From Acidobacteria bacterium RIFCSPLOWO2_12_FULL_68_19 (lineage in GTDB: Bacteria; Acidobacteriota; Vicinamibacteria; Vicinamibacterales; UBA2999): a stretch of 64,000 nucleotides of DNA. Where the stretch lies: assembly GCA_001767525.1 (NCBI GenBank), contig MELF01000013.1, positions 18,278 through 82,277 on the forward strand, given 5' to 3'. The notes beneath the pieces are model-generated. The model saw nothing but the letters and a program-made list of their open reading frames with translations. It was not told the DNA's origin and searched no databases. Made by a program: the position numbers and the translations under genes. Shown here one piece after another: positions 26,513 to 33,454 of this stretch (positions are counted from its first letter, which is position 1; each line of letters begins with the position of its first letter).

Positions 26513-26738
26513 GTTCACACTTCTAGGTTCTCACTTCTGGGTTCGTGTTCGGGGTTCGGTTCTGGGTTCTGGGTTCTGGGTTCGGAGTTCCTGGCCCACG
26601 GGTCCACCTGAACGGGACACGGCATGCGTGCCACGCGGTCTTCGGCCTCAGGCCGGGCCGGAACCCCGAACGTCGAACTCGAACCCCGAACACGAACCCC
26701 GAACACGAACCGAGCACTGAGAAGCCAGAAGTGTGAAC
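26513..26738. mobile_element. Family B hairpin element between phoR and phoB (226 bp)
   Basis: Perfect 12-nt terminal inverted repeats, GTTCACACTTCT and AGAAGTGTGAAC, bound heptamer arms (GGGTTCTG left, CCCCGAACACG right) around a unique loop. The whole could fold into a long hairpin, which would be a strong barrier or processing site between phoB and phoR. There is no open frame. Confidence 0.7.
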
Positions 26739-26756
26739 CTTGGTCCACGAGTCGGC

Positions 26757-27431
26757 TCACTCGTCCACGAGCTTGTAGCCGAACTGCTTGACGGTGACGA
26801 GCCCCTTCACGAGCGGCGGCAGCTTCTGCCGGAGCCGGCGCACGTGCACGTCGACGGTGCGCGTGCCGCCGGTGTACTGATAGCCCCAGACGTCGCCGAG
26901 CAGGAGATCCCGCGACAGCACGCGGCCGCGATGCCGACACAGGTACTCGAGCAGCATGAACTCCTTGGCGGTGAGCGGCACCTCGCGTCCGCCGCTCGTG
27001 ACGGTGTGGCGCTCGACGTCGACGACAATCGGACCGAATCGCAGGAGGTGGCCGGCGGCGTCGCGGCGGGTCCGGCGGGTGACCGCCCGGATGCGGGCGA
27101 CCAGCTCGTTGGGGCTGAACGGCTTGGCGAGGTAGTCGTCGGCGCCGAGCTCGAGGCCGCGGATTCTGTCCTGTTCCTCGGCGCGCGCGGTCAGCATGAT
27201 GATCGGCACGCCGGCGGTGGCGCGGTCGGCCCGCAGCGCCCGGCAGACCTCCAGCCCATCCATGCCCGGCAGCATCAGATCGAGCACGATCGCGTCGAGG
27301 GGATGCTGGCGCGCGTACGCCAGCGCCTCGTCGCCGGCGCCCGCCACGTGCGGCGACCATCCGGACTTCCGGAGGTAGTGGGAGATCAGATCGGCGATGT
27401 CGCGGTCGTCTTCGGCAACGAGGATGCGCAT
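26757..27431 (-). CDS. phoB: Phosphate-regulon response regulator PhoB
   Basis: A 224-residue OmpR/PhoB-family regulator. The receiver domain has acidic pocket EDD (8-10), phosphoacceptor Asp51 in IVLDLMLPGMDG and the conserved Lys in LAKPFSPNEL. The winged-helix DNA-binding domain carries LTAKEFMLLEYLCRHRG and a YTGGTRTVDVHVRRLRQKL recognition region. Position with PiT and DUF47 upstream and phoR/pst downstream supports PhoB. A GATAAT box (minus strand, 27443-27448) lies 11 nt before the ATG, so it may have its own short-leader promoter. Confidence 0.93.
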   Translation of the reverse strand: MRILVAEDDRDIADLISHYLRKSGWSPHVAGAGDEALAYARQHPLDAIVLDLMLPGMDGLEVCRALRADRATAGVPIIMLTARAEEQDRIRGLELGADDYLAKPFSPNELVARIRAVTRRTRRDAAGHLLRFGPIVVDVERHTVTSGGREVPLTAKEFMLLEYLCRHRGRVLSRDLLLGDVWGYQYTGGTRTVDVHVRRLRQKLPPLVKGLVTVKQFGYKLVDE

Positions 27432-27442
27432 CTCGATGCCGG

Positions 27443-27448
27443 ATTATC
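27443..27448 (-). promoter_or_regulatory. Candidate -10 for phoB
   Basis: GATAAT on the minus strand lies 11 nt upstream of the phoB ATG. A matching -35 would fall in the 3' end of the PiT gene and is not clear. Confidence 0.3.
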
Positions 27449-27457
27449 CCATGCGCC

Positions 27458-28462
27458 TCACGCGACGCCGAAGAGCAGCGCGACCACCTGGTAGGCGAGG
27501 GCGGCGATGGCGCCCGAGGCGGGAATCGTCAGCACCCACGCCCAGACGATGCGCCCCGCCAGCCCCCAGCGGACGGCGGAGGCGCGGCGGATCGCGCCGA
27601 CGCCGACGATGGCGCCGGTGATCGTGTGCGTCGTGCTCACGGGAATCCCGAGGCTGCTGGCGAGGAACAGGGTGATGGCGCCAGACGACTCGGCGGCGAA
27701 GCCGCCGAACGGCTGCAGCTTGGTGATCTTCGTTCCCATCGTGCGGACGATGCGCCAGCCGCCGGACAGCGTGCCGGCGGCGATCGCGGCATGCGCGGCG
27801 ATGATCACCCAGAACGGGATCGTGAAGACCTCGAGATACCCGCCCGTGAACAGCACGCCGGCCACGATGCCCATCGTCTTCTGGGCGTCGTTGGTCCCGT
27901 GTCCGAGGCTGTAGAGGGCGGCCGAGACGAGCTGGAGCCGCCGGAACCAGGTGTCCACGCGCCGCGGCGAGAACCCGCGAAACATCCACAGGGTGACGAC
28001 GGAGAGCAGCAAGGCGATCGCCAGGCCCATCAGCGGCGCGAGGACGATGAAGACCAGCGTCTTGGTCCATCCCGACGAGATGATCGATCCCCAGCCGGCC
28101 TTCGCGATGGCCGCGCCGGCGTACCCGCCCACGAGCGCGTGGGACGAGCTCGTGGGGAGACCGGCGTACCAGGTGATCAGGTCCCACACGATGGCGCCGA
28201 CGAGGCCGCCGAAGATCACCGCCGAGGTCACGACGGCCAGGTCGACCATGCCCGACCCCACCGTCCGGGCGACGGCCGTGCCAAAGCCAAAGGCGGCGAG
28301 AAAATTGAAGACCGCCGCCCAGACCACCGCCTGGCCCGGCGTCAGCACCCGGGTGGACACGACCGTCGCGATCGAGTTGGCCGCGTCGTGGAAGCCGTTG
28401 ATGAAGTCGAACAGGAGGGCGACGCCGATGAGCAGGACGACGGTGAGCAGGACGACATCCAT
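27458..28462 (-). CDS. pit: Inorganic phosphate transporter, PiT family
   Basis: A 334-residue, roughly 10-helix transporter with the two PiT signatures: DFINGFHDAANSIAT near the N-terminus, and SLGHGTNDAQKTMG in the second half, plus PTSSSHALVGG and PVSTTHTITG. It is a low-affinity Pi (metal phosphate) symporter. It is encoded 3 nt after the DUF47 gene, a pairing widely seen in bacteria. Confidence 0.93.
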   Translation of the reverse strand: MDVVLLTVVLLIGVALLFDFINGFHDAANSIATVVSTRVLTPGQAVVWAAVFNFLAAFGFGTAVARTVGSGMVDLAVVTSAVIFGGLVGAIVWDLITWYAGLPTSSSHALVGGYAGAAIAKAGWGSIISSGWTKTLVFIVLAPLMGLAIALLLSVVTLWMFRGFSPRRVDTWFRRLQLVSAALYSLGHGTNDAQKTMGIVAGVLFTGGYLEVFTIPFWVIIAAHAAIAAGTLSGGWRIVRTMGTKITKLQPFGGFAAESSGAITLFLASSLGIPVSTTHTITGAIVGVGAIRRASAVRWGLAGRIVWAWVLTIPASGAIAALAYQVVALLFGVA

Positions 28463-28465
28463 CCG

Positions 28466-29086
28466 CTATCCGTTTTTCACGACCACGCCTTCGAGCAGGT
28501 TGGCGACGTCCTCGCACCGGTCGGTCGCCGCCTCGAGGAAGTCGTAGATCTCCTTCCACTTGATGACCGCAATCGGATCGCGTTCCTGTTCGAAGAGGCC
28601 GACGATGGCGTCCTGGTGGACGCGGTCGGCTTCGTGCTCGAGCTGGCTGATGCGCGCCGCAGTCTCGAGGACGCCGTCGCGCTCCTCGAGCGCGCCGAAC
28701 GCCTCGGCGATCAGGTCGACGGCGTCGCAGATGATGTCGGCGAGCCGCCGCGCGCCCGAGCGCACCTGCTGGATCTTGTACAGGCGGATCACCGACGCCG
28801 CGCCGTCGATGGCGTCCATGACGTCGTCGAGCGAGCTGGCCAGCGCGTGGATGTCCTCGCGATCGAGGGGCGTCACGAACGTGCGGTTGAGCCGATCGAC
28901 GATCCCGTGGGTGATGCGATCGCAGGCGTGCTCGACCTCCTTGATGGCATCGGCCTTCTGCATGTCCGGTTCGGCTCCCGCGAGCATCTCCTTGAGCAGA
29001 TGCGCGCCGATGCGGAGCTCGCCGGCGTGTTCCACGAACTCCTCGAAGAACCGTCCCTGATGGGGAATGAACCGGAAACGCACCAT
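28466..29086 (-). CDS. DUF47 family PhoU-like protein (PiT partner)
   Basis: A 206-residue helical protein related to PhoU (TIGR00153/DUF47), with VEHACDRITHGIVDRLNRTFVTP then LDREDIHALASSLDDVMDAID. The Asp/Glu-rich helices probably bind metal. It accompanies PiT genes and is thought to gate or regulate them. It is the first gene of the minus-strand phosphate island. Confidence 0.9.
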   Translation of the reverse strand: MVRFRFIPHQGRFFEEFVEHAGELRIGAHLLKEMLAGAEPDMQKADAIKEVEHACDRITHGIVDRLNRTFVTPLDREDIHALASSLDDVMDAIDGAASVIRLYKIQQVRSGARRLADIICDAVDLIAEAFGALEERDGVLETAARISQLEHEADRVHQDAIVGLFEQERDPIAVIKWKEIYDFLEAATDRCEDVANLLEGVVVKNG

Positions 29087-29699
29087 GTCACAGGCATGCT
29101 AGCAGATTCGCGTGAGGGTCGACTGATACGGCTGTCGCGCTGACAGATCCAGATTCGGAGGGCGCCGATACCCGAGCCGCACCGGGCGCGCCACGGTCCC
29201 GCTCTATCCTCCATGGACAATTGCTGGACTCGTGACGGGCGTGTGGTGACGACTGGTGATCAGAGGACGGCCACAGCAGTTCGTGTTCAACGACGCGGCG
29301 GGATCGTGGGAAGAAGTCGAGGAGCGAAAGCCGGTGGCCGCGACGACGCCGCCAATCGACAGAAACCAGAGCGGCTTCTGTCGAGACGAGGCGGCGGACG
29401 TCGCCGGCGGCCTGTATGAACAGGTCGGGCCCGCCCGAGGGGAGCGCGCCGCAGCAACCCGCAGGACTGACCGAGCGGGCAACTGTTAAGTCACGCGATG
29501 ACGAATTAGTATATTCCAGACTGCATGGTTTTCGCCAGTCTTCTGACAGCCATCGGCGGGTTGACGAACCCTTCCTCGGGTCGTCACCGGGCCGGACACC
29601 GCCTCGATTGTGTCGGATTCCGGGGGGAGGCGGCGGGTGCGCCGGTGATGACCGCAACGCCCGGGAGGGCGGTCATCGAGCCGGTCTGGGGTCGCCCGG
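29087..29699. other. Intergenic, no supported gene
   Basis: About 610 nt. A small inverted repeat, CTGTC then GACAG (29132-29146), lies about 46 nt upstream of the DUF47 gene and could be a regulator site. A locally A+T-rich stretch (AATTAGTATATTCC, about 29505-29518) could hold a promoter. The open frames are short and without family signatures. No window repeat family is present. Confidence 0.4.
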
Positions 29700-31007
29700 T
29701 CAGAGATCCCTGACGCCTCCTCCTTTGAGGAGGAACCAGGCCGCAACCGAGCTGAGCAAGAGGCCGTTGACGGTGAGGACGGCCGGGGCGGAGGACATCG
29801 TGGCGGCGTAGCCACCCACGAGGCTGCCGAGGGGCATCCCGCCGCGGAACGCCACCAGGTAAATGCTGACCACGCGGCCGCGCAGCTCGTTGGGGACGAT
29901 GAGCTGCACGAGCGACGAGATCGTCGCAAACACCATCACCATGCAGGCGCCGCAGCCGAACAGCAGCACGGCGTTGACCCACACCACGCGCGTGACGGCG
30001 AAGAGCACGACGAGGATCCCGAACGCCAGTTGCAGCATCAGGAATGTGCGCCCCATGTGCCGGTACTTGCCGAGCCACGCGACGATGAGCGCGCCGGTCA
30101 CCGCGCCGGCGCCGGCAAACGCCATCAACCGCGTGTACTGGCCGACGCCGCCCTGGAAGACGTCCTGTGCGAAGAGCGGCAGGAACGTCAGGATCGGCGT
30201 CCCGAAGAACGTCGTCGCACAGGCGAGGAACGTCAGGCCGATGAGCGACCTCTGGCTGCGGACGTAGGCAAAGCCGCCGCGCAGCTCCTGCTGGATCCCG
30301 TCGCGGGTCGGCGCCGGTACGTGGCGCACGCGGAGCAGCAGCAGCGCCGCGATCACCGCCAGGAACGACACGCCATTGAGTCCGAAGCAGGCCGCCATCC
30401 CGAACGCGGTGAGCGCGGCGCCGGCGATGAGCGGCCCAATCACGCGCGACAGATTGAACTGGATGGAGTTGAGGGCGATCGCGTTCGGCAGGTGCTGCTT
30501 GTCGACGAGCAGCGGAATCAGGGATTGATAGGCCGGCCCGCCAAACGCCTGCGCGATGCCGGTGACGACCGACAGCGCCAGCACGTGCCAGACGCGGACC
30601 ACGTCCCAGTAGACGAGCGCCGCCAGCGTGAAGGCGGCCGCCATCTGGACGTACTGCGACATCAGCAGGAGCTGGCGCCGGTCGCGGCGGTCCGCAATGA
30701 CGCCGCCGATCAGCGTGAAGAACAGGATGGGCGCTTCCCCGAGGAAGGCGTCGAGCCCGAGGTAGAACGCCGAGGCGGGCCCGGTCAGGGTGAGCACGAG
30801 CCAGCTCTGCGTCACCTTCTGCATCCACGTGCCGATGGTGGACGTCAGCGCGCCGCACCACAGCACCCGGAAGTCGCGATAGTGGAGCGCCGCGGCGAGC
30901 CTGCGCACGACCGTGAGCGTTATCCCGTCGCGCCCCCCCGGCTCGACGGGGGCTCCGCTCGGCGGCGCCTCGGAAACGATTGAAACAGGGGCGGATGGGA
31001 TAGCCAC
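29700..31007 (-). CDS. MFS exporter, EntS/MFS_3-like
   Basis: A 435-residue, 12-helix MFS protein. Early motifs FRVLWCGALTSTIGTWMQKVTQSWLV and GGVIADRRDRRQLLL, and the late PNELRGRVVSIYLVAFRGG, are characteristic of the EntS-like (MFS_3) group that exports siderophores or drugs. It is divergent from imuA, and their starts are about 70 nt apart. The substrate is unknown. Confidence 0.85.
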   Translation of the reverse strand: MAIPSAPVSIVSEAPPSGAPVEPGGRDGITLTVVRRLAAALHYRDFRVLWCGALTSTIGTWMQKVTQSWLVLTLTGPASAFYLGLDAFLGEAPILFFTLIGGVIADRRDRRQLLLMSQYVQMAAAFTLAALVYWDVVRVWHVLALSVVTGIAQAFGGPAYQSLIPLLVDKQHLPNAIALNSIQFNLSRVIGPLIAGAALTAFGMAACFGLNGVSFLAVIAALLLLRVRHVPAPTRDGIQQELRGGFAYVRSQRSLIGLTFLACATTFFGTPILTFLPLFAQDVFQGGVGQYTRLMAFAGAGAVTGALIVAWLGKYRHMGRTFLMLQLAFGILVVLFAVTRVVWVNAVLLFGCGACMVMVFATISSLVQLIVPNELRGRVVSIYLVAFRGGMPLGSLVGGYAATMSSAPAVLTVNGLLLSSVAAWFLLKGGGVRDL

Positions 31008-31029
31008 GAAAGGGTGTTGATCTTATCGC

Positions 31030-31058
31030 TTGCCCGTTCGCCGAAGGTTCGCTATATT
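31030..31058 (+). promoter_or_regulatory. imuA promoter (-35/-10)
   Basis: TTGCCC (31030-31035) and TATATT (31053-31058) are spaced by 17 nt, so a transcript would begin near 31065, leaving a leader of about 13 nt before the ATG at 31078. The palindrome described next covers the -10 and the start site. Confidence 0.6.
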
Positions 31059-31085
31059 TTCGCCAATAGGCGAATATATGGCGAA
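31048..31085. promoter_or_regulatory. 38-bp palindrome over imuA start: candidate LexA/SOS operator
   Basis: The core TTCGCCAATAGGCGAA (31059-31074) is a perfect 6-4-6 dyad. Outer arms starting TTCGC (31048) and ending GGCGAA (31085) extend it with 15 of 17 matching pairs. It overlaps the -10, the start site and the imuA ATG, where a repressor would block transcription. imuA-imuB-dnaE2 cassettes are usually LexA-controlled. The identity of the binding protein is inferred. Confidence 0.55.
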
Positions 31086-31770
31086 TCAGGCGCTGGCCGC
31101 CGTTCATGCCGCTCTTCGCGCCCGCAAGCTCGATCGCACGTTGACGACGGCGCTGCCGACCGCGGCGCGTGGCGACGCGGCGGCCACCGGCATCGCGCGG
31201 CTCGACGCGATCCTCCGCGGCGGCCTGCCGCGCGGGGAGCTCTCGGAGATCGTCGGAGCGCGCTCGTCGGGACGCACGACGCTGCTGCTGCAGGTGGTCG
31301 CGGCGGCGACCGCACGCGGCGAGCGTGCCGCGCTCGTCGACGCCTTCGATCGGCTCGATGTGGCATCGGCGGCGGCTGCCGCCGTGGATCTCGATCGTCT
31401 GCTGTGGATCCGCGGTTCAGGGGGGGCCGAGGCCTTGCTCGATCGCGCTCTGAAGGCGCTCAATCTCGTGCTGCAGGCGGGCGGCTTTGGCGTGGTGGCG
31501 ATCGACCTCGCGGACGCGCCGCCGGCGGCGCTCGGCGCGATCCCGTTCACGACCTGGCTGCGCGTGCAGCGGACGATCGAAGGCAGCGACACGGCGTGCG
31601 TCATCGTCGCCCCGCAGCCGCTCGGGCGCAGCGCGGGCGGGCTGACGCTCGCCTTGACGGGGCGCTCGCGATGGAGCTCGTGCCTGAGGGGCGTGGACGT
31701 GACGGTGCGCGTCGTGTCGCCTCGCCGGCAGGTCGACGGCGACGTCTGTGTTGGTGCGGACGTCCGGTGA
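31078..31770 (+). CDS. imuA: ImuA-like RecA-fold protein of the mutasome
   Basis: A 230-residue protein distantly related to RecA: GIARLDAILRGGLPRGELSEIVG followed by a Walker-A-like GARSSGRTTLLLQ, then a hydrophobic Walker-B-like stretch (GVVAIDLADAP). ImuA (formerly SulA-like) works with ImuB and DnaE2 in damage-induced mutagenesis. ATG at 31078 is chosen because it follows the promoter at the proper distance; the upstream in-frame start at 31030 is inside the -35. The imuB gene follows 7 nt later. Confidence 0.82.
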   Translation: MANQALAAVHAALRARKLDRTLTTALPTAARGDAAATGIARLDAILRGGLPRGELSEIVGARSSGRTTLLLQVVAAATARGERAALVDAFDRLDVASAAAAAVDLDRLLWIRGSGGAEALLDRALKALNLVLQAGGFGVVAIDLADAPPAALGAIPFTTWLRVQRTIEGSDTACVIVAPQPLGRSAGGLTLALTGRSRWSSCLRGVDVTVRVVSPRRQVDGDVCVGADVR

Positions 31771-31777
31771 GGGGCCG

Positions 31778-33406
31778 ATGGTTGGCGCACTGTACCTGGT
31801 CGGCGGCTCGGCGGACGGCTTGCTGGACATTGCGCGCGACGTCACGCCGCGGATCGAGATCTGCGGTCCGGGCGAACTACTGCTCGATCTCAGCGGCTCG
31901 ATGCGCCTGTTCGGACATCCGCGCGCCGTCGCGCAGGAGCTTCGCCGCGCGGCCGCCGGGCGCGGCCTGCGCGTCGGCGTCGCGGTGGCGGGGACGTGCA
32001 CCGCCGCGCGGCTGCTGGCGCGCGCCCGGGGGCAGGGGACAGGGGAGCAGGGGACAGGGGAGCAGGGGACAGGGGAGCAGGGGACAGGGGACATCGTCGT
32101 CGAACCCGGCGCCGAAGCGGCGGCGGTTGCACCACTCCCGCTCGCGCTGCTGGCGGATATGGCGAACGAGGAACCGTCGTCGCACCGCCACACCCTCGCA
32201 CCGTCGCACCGCCGCACCGCCGCACCCTCGCACCGTCGCACATGCCCCCGCACCATCGCACTCTCGCACCGTCGGACGCACCCTCGCACCCTCGCACCCT
32301 CGCACCCTCTCCTGTCCACGTTCCGTCGTTGGGGTCTCCGCACGCTGGGGGATCTCGCGGCGCTCCCGGCCGACGAGGTCGCCGCGCGGCTTGGGACCGA
32401 CGGTCTGCGGTGGCACCGGCTGGCCGCGGCGCGGGATCTTCGGCCGTTGCGTCCTGCCGTGCCGGAGGAGCGGTTCGAGCAGGCGCTCGATCTCGATTGG
32501 CCGATCGAAGGGCTCGAGCCGCTGTCGTTCGTGCTCGGCCGGCTGCTCGAGCCGCTGGCGGCCGATCTCGACCGGCGCGGCCGCGGCGCCGCCGTGGTGC
32601 ATCTGCGGCTGCACCTGGTCACACGCGCCGTGCACGAGCGGTCGCTCGAGCTGCCGGCGCCGATGCGCGACGCGCGGACGCTGCGCACGCTGCTGCTGCT
32701 CGACCTCGAGTCGCACCCGGCGCCCGCCGCCATCGATCGCGTTGTCGTGGCGGCCGACCCGACGGCGGCGCGGGTGCTGCAGTGTTCGCTGCTGCACCGG
32801 CCGCTTCCGTCTCCGGAGCAGCTCTCGACGCTTCGGGCGCGACTGTCGGCGCTCATGGGCGAGGGGCGCTGCGGTTCGCCGGCCGTGGTCGATTCGTGGC
32901 AGCCGGGCGCATGTGGGCTGAAACCGTTCGAGCCGCGTGAGGCGAGCGGTCGTCACGGGCCACAGAGACACAGAGGCACGGAGGAAGGCCCACAAAATCT
33001 CTGTGTCTCCGTGCCTCTGCGGCCCGTCGGGGCGAACAACGCCTCGAATCGTCCCGCGGCCGCGCTTCGCCGCTTCCGCGTGCCCGTGCCCGCGCGCGTG
33101 CGCGTCGAGCACGGCCGCCCGGTACGTCTGAGGACCGACCGGCGCGGACTGGGTGGCGGGCGAGTGGCGGAATGCGCAGGACCCTGGCGGACGTCGGGGG
33201 GGTGGTGGATCGATCGCGCCCCCAAGCCGCAGAGGCACAGAGGCACGGAAGAAGGCCCAACAAGTCTCTGTGTCTCTGTGTCTCTGTGGCCCGTCGAGGC
33301 ATGGGATCGCGACGAATGGGACGTGACGCTCGGCGACAACGCCACGTACCGCGCCTTTCGCGACCGCGGCACGGGCGCCTGGTTTCTCGAAGGCATTTAC
33401 GACTAG
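31778..33406 (+). CDS. imuB: ImuB-like Y-family polymerase homologue, interrupted in frame by four repeats
   Basis: A 542-residue protein. The palm-like part (VTPRIEICGPGELLLDLSGSMRLFG) and little-finger part (FEQALDLDWPIEGLEPLSFVLGRLLEPL) match ImuB, which lacks polymerase activity and bridges DnaE2 to the clamp. The far N-terminus is shorter than usual. Four in-frame repeat inserts are present: a 15-nt tandem (residues about 84-105, GEQGT repeats), a family A block (about 134-178, SHRRT/APSH repeats) and two family C hairpins (about 390-418 and 483-508, PQRHRGTEEGP). The frame stays open to a family-typical end, FRDRGTGAWFLEGIYD. GAGG before ATG 31778 sets the start. Confidence 0.8.
   Translation: MVGALYLVGGSADGLLDIARDVTPRIEICGPGELLLDLSGSMRLFGHPRAVAQELRRAAAGRGLRVGVAVAGTCTAARLLARARGQGTGEQGTGEQGTGEQGTGDIVVEPGAEAAAVAPLPLALLADMANEEPSSHRHTLAPSHRRTAAPSHRRTCPRTIALSHRRTHPRTLAPSHPLLSTFRRWGLRTLGDLAALPADEVAARLGTDGLRWHRLAAARDLRPLRPAVPEERFEQALDLDWPIEGLEPLSFVLGRLLEPLAADLDRRGRGAAVVHLRLHLVTRAVHERSLELPAPMRDARTLRTLLLLDLESHPAPAAIDRVVVAADPTAARVLQCSLLHRPLPSPEQLSTLRARLSALMGEGRCGSPAVVDSWQPGACGLKPFEPREASGRHGPQRHRGTEEGPQNLCVSVPLRPVGANNASNRPAAALRRFRVPVPARVRVEHGRPVRLRTDRRGLGGGRVAECAGPWRTSGGWWIDRAPKPQRHRGTEEGPTSLCVSVSLWPVEAWDRDEWDVTLGDNATYRAFRDRGTGAWFLEGIYD
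32029..32093 (+). repeat. 15-nt tandem repeat inside imuB
   Basis: About four copies of GGGGACAGGGGAGCA. Because 15 is a multiple of 3 the frame is kept, and each copy adds Gly-Thr-Gly-Glu-Gln. It sits after the ARLLARA helix, likely in a surface loop. Confidence 0.9.
32178..32313 (+). repeat. Family A array inside imuB
   Basis: About 136 nt of CGCACCGTCGCACC-type units encode SHRRTAAPSHRRT-type peptide inside the imuB frame. Flanking coding sequence (LLADMANEE before, LLSTFRRWGLRTLGDL after) aligns with normal ImuB, so the block is an insertion with preserved frame. Confidence 0.9.
32945..33030. repeat. Family C hairpin inside imuB (first)
   Basis: Arms CACAGAGACACAGAGGCACG and CGTGCCTCTGCGG (with the CTCTGTGTCTC stretch) form a long hairpin around a short AAAATC loop. 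It is translated as HGPQRHRGTEEGP then LCVSVPLRPVG within imuB. Confidence 0.9.
33226..33300. repeat. Family C hairpin inside imuB (second)
   Basis: A second copy of the same hairpin type, about 280 nt after the first and in the same frame, encoding PQRHRGTEEGP and LCVSVSLWPVE. It is flanked by normal ImuB C-terminal sequence. Confidence 0.9.
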
Positions 33407-33407
33407 A

Positions 33408-33453
33408 CGTCCAACTCCCAACTCCCAACATCCAACTCCCAACTCCCAACGCC
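33408..33453 (+). repeat. Family D heptamer array before dnaE2
   Basis: Six or so CCAACTC/CCAACAT heptamers fill the 48-nt gap between imuB and dnaE2 and run right up to the dnaE2 ATG. No Shine-Dalgarno sequence remains. Confidence 0.85.
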
Positions 33454-33454
33454 C

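Noticed and set aside
29088-29657. A 189-codon minus-strand frame before the MFS exporter
   Set aside because: It overlaps the probable promoter of the DUF47 gene, its composition is unlike a protein and no domain was recognised.
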